A stretch of 64,000 nucleotides of DNA from JAFGPS01 sp964628465. Its GTDB lineage: Bacteria; Planctomycetota; Phycisphaerae; Sedimentisphaerales; Anaerobacaceae. The stretch's first letter is position 1; each line of letters begins with the position of its first letter. The notes under the pieces were generated by a model, which was not told where the DNA came from, did not search any database, and worked only from the letters and a program-made list of their open reading frames with translations. Positions 50,335-58,855 of the stretch are shown here, piece after piece. Location: positions 1 through 64,000 of the forward strand of contig CAZVOA010000002.1 in assembly GCA_964628465.1 (NCBI GenBank), in the 5' to 3' direction. The translations under genes and the position numbers were made by a program.

Positions 50335-52407
50335 TTACATAATAATGTCTTTTGCGATGTTTTCAGGGACTATTTCATAAGTCAAAGGTTCCATTGTAAA
50401 GGAACCTCGGCCTGCTGTTATGCTCCTGATATCGCTGGAGTATCCAAACATTTCGGCAAGAGGAGCTTTCGCATCGACAACCTGCGTATTACCATGAATA
50501 TGGCTGTCTGTAATCAAACCTCTTCTTGAAAGTAAATTTCCCTGTACGGAACCAAAATTAGCCTGAGGCACGACAATCTGAAGTTTCATAACAGGCTCAA
50601 GTAAAACAGGGCCCGCCAGTTTCATTACTTTTTCCATAGCGATTGAAGCCGCCTGCTCATATGCAATAGCAGAAGAATCAACGGTATGGAAAGAGCCGTC
50701 AATTAACGTTATCTTCACGCCAATGACCGGATAACCGCCTAAAACGCCGCATCCCAGGGCGTCTTTGCATCCATTCTTTACATCTGGAACAAATTCTTTT
50801 GGCACAGCGTCATTACCGGCTTGATTAATAAATACAAAATCATCCTGCCAGTGTCCATCTTCCGTCAAGAGAGGATCGATTCTCAATATTACATGTCCAT
50901 ATTGACCATGACCTCCGGTTTGCCTTACAAATTTTCCTTCAGCTTCAGCAGTTTTTGTAATAGCTTCCTTATATGCTACACGAGGTTTGCCGATACGAAT
51001 TTTTAATCCTCTTTCTCTTACCAGCTTATGCTGTAATACTTCAAGATGCAACTCACCCATGCCGCTGATAATAGTTTGACCTGTATCTTCGTCAATTTTA
51101 CATTCAAAAGTCGGATCCTCACGTTTTAAGCTTGCCAAAGCATCTGTAAGCTTTGCTCTTTCAGCGGCACTATAAGGTTCTATCGACATATTGATAACTG
51201 TCTTCGGGAAAGTAATGCTTGGCAAACAAATCGGTTTCTTCGAATCGCATATAGTATCACCGGTCAAAGTCAGCTTCAAGCCTACAACAGCGACAATATC
51301 CCCGGCACTTGCGGATTCCACCACATTTCTTTCATTTGCGTGCATTACAAATATTCTTGTAATATTTTCTTTTTTATCGCGATTCGGGTTCAGAACTCTG
51401 CTTCCTGATTTAAGTGTACCCTGATAGATTCTTAAAAAACTTAAATCTCCATGCGAATCACTTGTAATTTTAAAGGCCAGAGCGACAAGACTTTCTTTCG
51501 GATCACATTTAATTTTTATTTTTTTACTTTCATCATCCGGCTTGTGACCTTCCAAAACAGGTTTTTCAAGAGGAGAAGGTAAATACGCGACAACACCGTC
51601 AAGTAAACGCTGAACACCTATATACTTCAAGGCGGAACCAACAAAAACAGGATTAATTTTATTGTTGATGGTTCCTTTTCTTACGGCTCGTGCAATCATT
51701 TCAGAAGTTACAGGTTTATCATGAACATAATAATCCATTAATTCTTCATCATATTCAGCGGAAGTTTCTATTAAAAGATTTCTGTACTCCTTTGATTTTG
51801 CCTGCATATTCGAAGGAATTTCAGCTTCCTCGAAAGTCGCACCCATCTTTTCTGTCTTATAATAAATTGCCTTCATTTCCAGAAGGTCAATTATACCCTC
51901 GAATGAATCATCAGCTCCTATCGGAATCTGCATAACAATCGGCTTGGCCAAAAGCTTATTACGGATACTTTCCACCGTCATATAGAAATCAGCGCCGATT
52001 TTATCCATCTTATTCACAAAGCAAAGACATGGAAGCTCGTATTTCTGACCCTGCCTCCAGACGGTTTCGCTCTGAGCTTGAACACCCTCACTGCCATCAA
52101 AAACCGCTATCGCTCCGTCAAGTACACGAAGTGACCTTTCGACTTCCGCAGTGAAGTCTATATGGCCTGGGGTATCAATAAGATTTATATCATAGCCTTT
52201 CCAAGGGCATTTTGTCGCGGCGGAAGTTATTGTAATTCCTCTTTCCTGCTCTTCCTCCAAATAATCCATAACAGCTGTGCCGTCATGAACCTCACCCATT
52301 TTATACGTTTTACCGGAATAATATAATATACGCTCAGAGACGGTTGTTTTACCGGCATCTATGTGCGCCATAATTCCAATATTTCGTATTTTTGCCAGAC
52401 CAGACAT
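50335..52407 (-). CDS. fusA: Elongation factor G
   Basis: 690 residues, a five-domain GTPase that drives translocation and, with RRF, ribosome recycling. G1 AHIDAGKTT, G3 DTPGHIDF and G4 NKMD are intact, and domain IV (HGQYGHVILRIDP) and the C-terminal YSSDIRSITAGRGSF are present. It follows rpsG across a terminator, so it is probably expressed partly by read-through or from its own promoter. Confidence 0.97.
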   Translation of the reverse strand: MSGLAKIRNIGIMAHIDAGKTTVSERILYYSGKTYKMGEVHDGTAVMDYLEEEQERGITITSAATKCPWKGYDINLIDTPGHIDFTAEVERSLRVLDGAIAVFDGSEGVQAQSETVWRQGQKYELPCLCFVNKMDKIGADFYMTVESIRNKLLAKPIVMQIPIGADDSFEGIIDLLEMKAIYYKTEKMGATFEEAEIPSNMQAKSKEYRNLLIETSAEYDEELMDYYVHDKPVTSEMIARAVRKGTINNKINPVFVGSALKYIGVQRLLDGVVAYLPSPLEKPVLEGHKPDDESKKIKIKCDPKESLVALAFKITSDSHGDLSFLRIYQGTLKSGSRVLNPNRDKKENITRIFVMHANERNVVESASAGDIVAVVGLKLTLTGDTICDSKKPICLPSITFPKTVINMSIEPYSAAERAKLTDALASLKREDPTFECKIDEDTGQTIISGMGELHLEVLQHKLVRERGLKIRIGKPRVAYKEAITKTAEAEGKFVRQTGGHGQYGHVILRIDPLLTEDGHWQDDFVFINQAGNDAVPKEFVPDVKNGCKDALGCGVLGGYPVIGVKITLIDGSFHTVDSSAIAYEQAASIAMEKVMKLAGPVLLEPVMKLQIVVPQANFGSVQGNLLSRRGLITDSHIHGNTQVVDAKAPLAEMFGYSSDIRSITAGRGSFTMEPLTYEIVPENIAKDIIM

Positions 52408-52460
52408 GCCAATTCTTTTCTTAAAGCTATTTTTAATTAAAAATTAATCTAATTTTTTAT

Positions 52461-52501
52461 AAAAAAAAACCACGGTTATCATCGAGAAAATCACCGTGGT
52501 T
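52461..52501 (-). terminator. Terminator between rpsG and fusA
   Basis: AACCACGGT at 52468-52476 pairs with ACCGTGGTT at 52493-52501. On the minus strand the stem runs into nine T residues. It would end or attenuate the rpsL-rpsG message before fusA, which is unusual because these genes are normally one transcript. Confidence 0.85.
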
Positions 52502-52517
52502 ATTGTAAGTGTTAATC

Positions 52518-52988
52518 TTACCATGCAAAATGAGCGTAAGCCTTATTTGCTTCAGCCATTTTGTGGATATTTTCACGTGTTGTCATTGCGCCGCCCTGCT
52601 CGTTGTATGCGTCAATTAATTCAGCGGCAAGTCTTTGACACATTGGCTTTCCTTTTTTGGATCTTGATGCAGCCAGAATCCATCTGAAAGCGAGTGATTG
52701 CTGTCTTTTCGAGTTGACTTGCATAGGTACCTGGTAACTCGCACCGCCAACACGCTTACTGCGAACTTCAATCATAGGCTTGGCATTATTGATTGCCTTC
52801 TCGAATACCTCAAGAGGCTCTTTATCATTAATCTTCTGGCCGATTATTTCCATCGCATCATAAAAAACTCTCTGTGCGGTACTTTTTTTGCCATCCAACA
52901 TCAGACAGTTGATAAATTTTGCTACTAATTTATTATTAAATTTTGAATCCGGTTTTAATTGTTGACTTGAAGCTGTAAAACTTTTCAT
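52518..52988 (-). CDS. rpsG: Ribosomal protein S7
   Basis: 156 residues. VAKFINCLMLDGKKSTAQRVFYDAM and GGASYQVPMQVNSKRQQSLAFRWIL are diagnostic. It nucleates the 30S head and in enterobacteria represses the str operon. Confidence 0.98.
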   Translation of the reverse strand: MKSFTASSQQLKPDSKFNNKLVAKFINCLMLDGKKSTAQRVFYDAMEIIGQKINDKEPLEVFEKAINNAKPMIEVRSKRVGGASYQVPMQVNSKRQQSLAFRWILAASRSKKGKPMCQRLAAELIDAYNEQGGAMTTRENIHKMAEANKAYAHFAW

Positions 52989-53049
52989 TATATTTTCCCG
53001 TTGTTAATTTATATTATTAAGAAGGTAAAGCCTTAACTTTACAACCTAA

Positions 53050-53421
53050 TTATTTCCCTTTCTTTGCCCCGTATTTACTTCTTCCCTGTTTCCTGTTTGC
53101 TACACCAGAACAATCAAGAACTCCTCTAACAATATGGTAACGCACACCAGGCAAATCCCTTACCCTGCCGCCTCTTATAATAACGGTACTGTGTTCCTGT
53201 AAATTATGGTCTATTCCGGGTATATAAGCTGTAACTTCCTTGCCGTTAGTAAGCCTTACACGCGCGATCTTTCGCAAAGCCGAGTTCGGCTTTTTAGGGG
53301 TTTGAGTTCTTACAATAAGGCATACACCGCGTTTCTGAGGTGAGCCGCTTATATCAGAAACACGCTTTTGTCCCTTCGATTTCGCACGAGGCTGTCTTAC
53401 TAATTGATTAATTGTTGGCAT
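53050..53421 (-). CDS. rpsL: Ribosomal protein S12
   Basis: 123 residues: TQTPKKPNSALRKIARVRLTNG and PGVRYHIVRGVLDCSGV are diagnostic. The decoding-site loop has KKPNS with the usual Lys, so no streptomycin-resistance substitution is evident there. Confidence 0.98.
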   Translation of the reverse strand: MPTINQLVRQPRAKSKGQKRVSDISGSPQKRGVCLIVRTQTPKKPNSALRKIARVRLTNGKEVTAYIPGIDHNLQEHSTVIIRGGRVRDLPGVRYHIVRGVLDCSGVANRKQGRSKYGAKKGK

Positions 53422-53477
53422 ATTCTTTTTAATTCCTGTTCTAAAAAGCTTTATATATTCTACTTTATTAATTACCT

Positions 53478-53506
53478 ATAAGAGGCATATTGTAACATTA
53501 AGTCAA
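53478..53506 (-). promoter_or_regulatory. Promoter of the str operon (rpsL)
   Basis: TTGACT, 17 bases, TCTTAT on the minus strand, giving a leader of about 50 bases before rpsL. The -35 has five and the -10 four consensus matches. Confidence 0.5.
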
Positions 53507-53671
53507 GAAATTCCAACATTTATTTTGAATTTCAGTAAGATTTTTTTAAAAAATATACAAACAAGTGTTTTTTCCGTTAAAAAACACTAAGTAATGCTTA
53601 AAAACGGTTTTTTTGCATAATTACCTATAATAACATTATTAACCGCAACTTTTTTGAACACGATTTTCCTT

Positions 53672-53700
53672 TTGACACTGATTTACCAAATTGATAAATT
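53672..53700 (+). promoter_or_regulatory. Promoter candidate of the coiled-coil gene
   Basis: TTGACA, 17 bases, TAAATT on the plus strand (or GATAAA after 15). The -35 is perfect and the -10 is moderate. The leader would be about 105 bases. Confidence 0.45.
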
Positions 53701-53810
53701 AATCAAAGTAAATATCTTAAAAAATATTGAGGGATAAAGAATTGTTTATAAAAGTCAAGTTAGCATTTCACAAAAAGAAAAGTTAAAAATATAATTTGGA
53801 AACAATTGAT

Positions 53811-54476
53811 ATGGATATCAAAATAATCATAAACAATCTAATGGATTTTTATTTTTGGATATGCTCAAAGACAGGATTAAAATCCTGGCAATTAATAATC
53901 ATTGCATTAGCTGTACTCTTTTTAAGCGAACGGTTTTTAAATTACATCCGGAAAGTTAGAATCAGGATGCTTATCACAAAAAGTTCAAATCGTTCGGATC
54001 TTATTGGAATTCGTTTAAATAAAAGCGAAGAGGCCCTAAAAAGACAAAAAGACCAACAGGAAGTCCAACCTTTCGAACAAGAGGAAGAACATCAATCCTG
54101 GGGGCAAACAACCAGAGATTGGAGAAAACTAAGAGAGAAAATCAGACATCTCGAGCACGATCTCAGCAAGCATGAAAAAATAGAAAAAAGGCTTAATGAA
54201 GAAATAACAGCACTTAAAACAGCTAATGAAAAATTACTTTTGGAAATAGATAAAAGAAGAACACAAACGGCAGATATACTCCAAATGCAAAATAATAAAC
54301 CCGTAACCGCCGTTTTTGTACAGAACCAGACCGAACAAACTCCAAAAAAAGATTTGGAACTTGCGGATTCGACCGATAATGAACAGAGTTTACCCCTTGA
54401 TATCAAGGAACTTATAGCGATTGCTGATTTAGTCAAGCGTCTTCAGACTCGCAGTCAGCGAAGACAGGGCGAATAA
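53811..54476 (+). CDS. Single-pass membrane coiled-coil protein of unknown function
   Basis: 221 residues, the only plus-strand gene in the window. The ATG at 53811 is chosen; a TTG at 53796 would add five residues. Residues about 24-44 form a hydrophobic helix (WQLIIIALAVLFLSERFL), followed by a basic stretch (RKVRIRM). A long coiled coil covers about 85-160 (KLREKIRHLEHDLSKHEKIEKR and on). The C-terminus has a short helix (IKELIAIADLVKRLQTR). I do not recognise a family. It diverges from rpsL and converges on rpoC, ending 28 bases from the rpoC stop, so it interrupts the rpoC-rpsL neighbourhood with a head-to-head partner. The coding character is normal (charged, low Cys), so it looks like a real gene. 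Confidence 0.75.
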   Translation: MDIKIIINNLMDFYFWICSKTGLKSWQLIIIALAVLFLSERFLNYIRKVRIRMLITKSSNRSDLIGIRLNKSEEALKRQKDQQEVQPFEQEEEHQSWGQTTRDWRKLREKIRHLEHDLSKHEKIEKRLNEEITALKTANEKLLLEIDKRRTQTADILQMQNNKPVTAVFVQNQTEQTPKKDLELADSTDNEQSLPLDIKELIAIADLVKRLQTRSQRRQGE

Positions 54477-54504
54477 AAAGGCAACATTCCGTTAATGCCG
54501 ATTA

Positions 54505-57500
54505 TTATTCGATTCCAAGTGCTTCCCTGACGGCAGCTTCTGCTTTTGCCTCGGCTTCTTTGGCTTCTCTCATTTCAGCAATTTCCTCAAATTCTTTCGG
54601 AAGCGGAGCTTCAACGAGATGTTTCACCTGCATATCAAGGTATGGCTTGAAGGCTGTTCCAGCCGGTATTAAATGGCCGAGAATAACATTTTCCTTCAGT
54701 CCGTGTAGTTCATCTGTTTGCCCGGCTAAAGATGCTTCTGTAAGAACTTTAGTTGTTTCCTGGAAGCTCGCTGCCGCAAAAAAGCTTTCTGACCATAGCG
54801 ATGCCTTGGTTATACCCAAAAGCAATGTCTTTGCTGTGGCAGGTCTTGGCCTTTTGCCTGTCGCGCCTTTGCCGCCAATACTTTCTATTTTATCATTGGC
54901 ACTTGTCAGTTCCTTTTTGGAGACAATCTGACCCAACTTAAACTCTGTTACATCCCCAAGATCGGCTATTTTCAAACTGTTAGAAAGATTTTCATTTTCT
55001 TTTTTGAAAACAAACTTATCTATAACTTCACCGGGCAGGAAACCGCTGTCACCTACCGATTCGATTTCGACCTTTCGCATCATTGCGGTACAAATTATCT
55101 CGATATGTTTATCGTTGATATTAACATTCTGCGAACGATAAACATTTTGAATTTCCTGAATCAGATATCTTTGAAGGGCTTCTTCGCCTTTAATTCTTAA
55201 AATATCGTGCGGCACTAATGGACCATCAGTTAAAGCGTCACCGGCTTCAGCGAAGTCACCGGTATGAACATTAAGATGTCTGTCACGCGGAACGTGATGT
55301 TCTTTTTCCATACCGCTTTCGCTTCTGATAATAATTGTCATCTTACCCTTACGTTTATCACTTCTAAGCTCGACTCGACCGCTGATTTCCGCCATAGCGG
55401 CAGGCTCTTTCGGCTTACGGGCTTCAAAGACTTCCGTGACTCTCGGCAAACCTCCGGTAATATCCTGAGTACCGCCGGTAGCTCTTGGCTGATGGGCAAG
55501 TAATTGACCTGCCTGTACGTGTTGTCCTTCGACAACCTCAATTCTGGCGCCTGCAGGCAAATAGTGAACATCAAGTATTTTACCGTCAGCGTCTTCAATT
55601 ATAATTTGCGGATGTTTATCACCCTTATGCTCAATTACGATTGGCTTTCCGGCCTGCCCTTTTCTTTCTTCTTCGATTCCAATTGTTTCACCAATTATGA
55701 CATCGACAAAGCGAATTAGGCCGCCTATTTCCGCCAAAATAGGTGTACGGTGAGGGTCCCAGCCGAACAAAGGAGTGCCTGCTTTTACTTTTGCTCCATT
55801 TTCAACAATAATCGTAGCACCATATGGAACCTTGAACTTATCAAGTTCTCGTTCCTTCTGGTCCACAATTAGCATTTCGCCGTTTCGTTTCAACGCTATT
55901 GTAAACACTTCACCATCTTTATTTGTTACCTGAACAGCATTTATGTCGCGATATTGAATAATACCGGTATGTGTTGCTTTCTGTTCTCTTTCAAGAATGG
56001 CTCTTTCAGCGACACCACCAGTGTGGAATGTTCTCAATGTCAACTGTGTACCAGGCTCACCAATTGATTGTGCGGCTACAATTCCAACCGCCGCGCCTTC
56101 TTCAACCAATTGTCCTGTACTCATATCCCAGCCATAGCATTTAGCGCAAATACCAAAAGGACTATCACAAGTCAGCGGACTTCTGATTCTTATGGCGTCA
56201 AGCCCCATAGACTGAATTTTTGCAGCGGCGGCAGGGGTTATTACCTCATTCTCACGAATTATCATTTCGTCAGTGATTGGATTGCGAATATTATCCCTGG
56301 CGGTTCTTCCTATGATGAGTTGGGAAAGAGGTATATCGACAGCGTCTGACCTTGACTGGGAAAGCGCGCTTTTTGTAATTCCCTGTAAAGTCTGACAATC
56401 ACGCTCTATAACAATTACATTTTGCGCAACGTCGATAAGTTTACGTGTAAGATAACCTGAGTTAGCGGTTTTCAACGCAGTATCCGCCAAACCTTTACGC
56501 GCACCGTGAGTTGAACTGAAATACTCAAGCACAGTTAAACCTTCACGGAAATTCGATTTAATAGGAGTCTCAATAATCTCACCGCTGGGCTTCGCCATCA
56601 AAGCTCTCATACCCGCGAGCTGCTGAATCTGGTCAACACTGCCTCGCGCGCCTGAATCACTCATAAGATATATTGGATTCAAATATGGATTTCCATCATC
56701 AGTCTTATCTTCTTTAAGGCCTCGCATCATTTCATTAGTGACAGCGACTCGAGCATTTGTCCATGCGTCAATTACCTGATTGTATCTTTCACCTTCAGTT
56801 AATACGCCTTCATTGTAATTATTAAGGATTTTATCGACCTTTTTCTCAGTTATATCAATAATCTCTTGTTTCTTTGGCGGAATCTTAAGGTCAGTAACAC
56901 CAAAGCTCAATCCAGCGAGAGTAGCGTGTCTAAAACCATATTGTTTAATTTTATCAAGCAGGTCAATCGTCGCGGCTGAACCTGAATATTGATAACAATC
57001 ACTGATTACCTGGCTCAACTTTTTCTGAGCCATTGTTAAATTATAAAAAGGCATACCTTCAGGAAGCATGTCGTTGAAAATACAACGACCGACAGTGGTT
57101 GTGATAAGTTTCGTATAAGAAGAAGAATCACCAACGACTTTCGTACCCTCTTTGAGCCTCATTTTGATTTTAGTATGTATTCCAATCTTTCCAAGCTCAT
57201 AGGCCATCATAGCTTCGTGGGTATCTTTAAAGACTTTCTGTTCTTTTGGGCTGATTATGTCATAAGACGGCATGTAAGTCAGATAGTAATTACCCATTAC
57301 CATATCCTGCGAAGGACCAACCATTGGGGCACCATTTGCAGGTGAAAAGACATTTGATGTCGTCATCATTAATATATGAGTTTCAGCCTGCGCTTCGACA
57401 CTTAACGGCAAATGCACCGCCATCTGGTCACCATCGAAGTCGGCGTTGAAACCTTTGCAGGCCAGAGGATGCAGCATGATAGCATTACCTTCGACCAATA

Positions 57501-58803
57501 CAGGTTCAAAAGCCTGAATACCCATTCTATGGAGCGTAGGAGCACGGTTAAGTAAAACAGGATGCTGATGAATAACTTCTTCAAGAATATCCCAAACCTG
57601 CTCGTCACGTCTTTCAATCATTCTCTTGGCGCTTTTTATAGTATCCGCAAGGCCATGCTGTTTCAGTCTTTTAATAATAAAAGGCTGATACAGTTCGAGA
57701 GCAATTTTCTTGGGTAAGCCGCACTGATACAGTTGAAGCTCCGGCCCAACAACAATTACTGAACGAGCGGAATAATCAACACGTTTTCCAAGAAGGTTCT
57801 CACGGAATCTTCCCTGTTTACCCTTAATCATATCAGTCAATGATTTAAGCGGCCTGTTGTTGCTGCCAAGAACTGAACGTCTGCAGCGTCCGTTATCAAG
57901 CAAGGAGTCAACAGCTTGCTGCAGCATTCTTTTTTCATTGCGAATAATAACTTCTGGAGCATTAAGATCCATCAGTTTTTTCAATCTGTTATTACGATTG
58001 ATAATTCTTCGATATAAATCATTTAAATCGCTTGTAGCAAAATTATCTCTTTCAAGCAATACCAGCGGTCTTAAATCCGGAGGAATAACAGGTACTACTT
58101 CAAGCACCATCCACTGGGCTTTATTATCGCTGTTCCTGATTTGATTGATAATTTTAAGACGTTTTGTTAAGTCTTTTATTTTCTGTTTGCTGTTTGTTTT
58201 TATAACAGCATCCCTGAGTTCGAGAGCGATTTCATCAAGTTTGAGATTTTCAAGCATTGACCTGATCGCTTCGGCACCCATTGATGCCTTAAATGACTTT
58301 CCGTATTTATTAGCGGCGTCTCTGTATTCATCTTCTGTGAGAAGTTGACCAACCTTCAAGGGACTTTGGCCGGGATCAGTTACAACATATTCCTGGAAGT
58401 AAATAATCTTTTCCAAATCAGCAGATTTCATTGCAAGCAAATTGCCGAGGCGATTTGGAATAGCTTTGAAGAACCATATATGTACTACAGGCGCAGCAAG
58501 ATTAATATGCCCCATTCTCTTTCTTCTAACGCGGCTATGTGTAACCTTTACGCCGCATCGGTCGCATATTATACCTTTAAATTTGGTTCCTTTATATTTA
58601 CCGCATGCACACTCCCAGTCGCGCTCAGGACCAAATATTCTTTCGCAGAACAATCCGTCCTTTTCCGGCCTGTAAGTACGATAGTTAATTGTTTCAGGTT
58701 TTCGTACTTCGCCGAAAGACCAGCTTCGTATATCATTGGGACTTGCCAAAGAAATTTTGACTGACCCGTAATCATTAATGCGGTCGTATATACTTCCTAA
58801 CAT
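54505..58803 (-). CDS. rpoC: RNA polymerase beta-prime subunit
   Basis: 1432 residues, full length. The N-terminal zinc site (CACGKYKG, CDRCG) and catalytic NADFDGD (Asp455, 457, 459) are intact, as are the second zinc cluster (CDSPFGICAKCYG) and the trigger-loop region GEPGTQLTLRTFHTGG. AAGGGG lies before the ATG. It is 52 bases downstream of rpoB. Confidence 0.98.
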   Translation of the reverse strand: MLGSIYDRINDYGSVKISLASPNDIRSWSFGEVRKPETINYRTYRPEKDGLFCERIFGPERDWECACGKYKGTKFKGIICDRCGVKVTHSRVRRKRMGHINLAAPVVHIWFFKAIPNRLGNLLAMKSADLEKIIYFQEYVVTDPGQSPLKVGQLLTEDEYRDAANKYGKSFKASMGAEAIRSMLENLKLDEIALELRDAVIKTNSKQKIKDLTKRLKIINQIRNSDNKAQWMVLEVVPVIPPDLRPLVLLERDNFATSDLNDLYRRIINRNNRLKKLMDLNAPEVIIRNEKRMLQQAVDSLLDNGRCRRSVLGSNNRPLKSLTDMIKGKQGRFRENLLGKRVDYSARSVIVVGPELQLYQCGLPKKIALELYQPFIIKRLKQHGLADTIKSAKRMIERRDEQVWDILEEVIHQHPVLLNRAPTLHRMGIQAFEPVLVEGNAIMLHPLACKGFNADFDGDQMAVHLPLSVEAQAETHILMMTTSNVFSPANGAPMVGPSQDMVMGNYYLTYMPSYDIISPKEQKVFKDTHEAMMAYELGKIGIHTKIKMRLKEGTKVVGDSSSYTKLITTTVGRCIFNDMLPEGMPFYNLTMAQKKLSQVISDCYQYSGSAATIDLLDKIKQYGFRHATLAGLSFGVTDLKIPPKKQEIIDITEKKVDKILNNYNEGVLTEGERYNQVIDAWTNARVAVTNEMMRGLKEDKTDDGNPYLNPIYLMSDSGARGSVDQIQQLAGMRALMAKPSGEIIETPIKSNFREGLTVLEYFSSTHGARKGLADTALKTANSGYLTRKLIDVAQNVIVIERDCQTLQGITKSALSQSRSDAVDIPLSQLIIGRTARDNIRNPITDEMIIRENEVITPAAAAKIQSMGLDAIRIRSPLTCDSPFGICAKCYGWDMSTGQLVEEGAAVGIVAAQSIGEPGTQLTLRTFHTGGVAERAILEREQKATHTGIIQYRDINAVQVTNKDGEVFTIALKRNGEMLIVDQKERELDKFKVPYGATIIVENGAKVKAGTPLFGWDPHRTPILAEIGGLIRFVDVIIGETIGIEEERKGQAGKPIVIEHKGDKHPQIIIEDADGKILDVHYLPAGARIEVVEGQHVQAGQLLAHQPRATGGTQDITGGLPRVTEVFEARKPKEPAAMAEISGRVELRSDKRKGKMTIIIRSESGMEKEHHVPRDRHLNVHTGDFAEAGDALTDGPLVPHDILRIKGEEALQRYLIQEIQNVYRSQNVNINDKHIEIICTAMMRKVEIESVGDSGFLPGEVIDKFVFKKENENLSNSLKIADLGDVTEFKLGQIVSKKELTSANDKIESIGGKGATGKRPRPATAKTLLLGITKASLWSESFFAAASFQETTKVLTEASLAGQTDELHGLKENVILGHLIPAGTAFKPYLDMQVKHLVEAPLPKEFEEIAEMREAKEAEAKAEAAVREALGIE

Positions 58804-58855
58804 TTAATTCCCCTTATCTGTGACTGTTGATAGATGGAAAACTTCCTTATTTCTT

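Larger units (their letters stand above)
53422..53810. other. AT-rich divergent intergenic region
   Basis: This stretch separates rpsL (minus) from the coiled-coil gene (plus). Apart from one promoter candidate on each strand it holds long A/T runs and no frame with coding character. No tRNA, repeat or terminator was seen. Confidence 0.6.

Noticed and set aside
53422..53810. Search for ncRNA (tmRNA, 6S, SRP RNA) or a lost gene in the rpsL-divergent gap
   Set aside because: Only A/T runs and promoter-like boxes are visible; no conserved RNA core was recognised.
54475..54500. Possible bidirectional terminator between the coiled-coil gene and rpoC
   Set aside because: Only a 4-bp stem (GGCA/TGCC) can be drawn; too weak to call despite the T-run on the minus strand.
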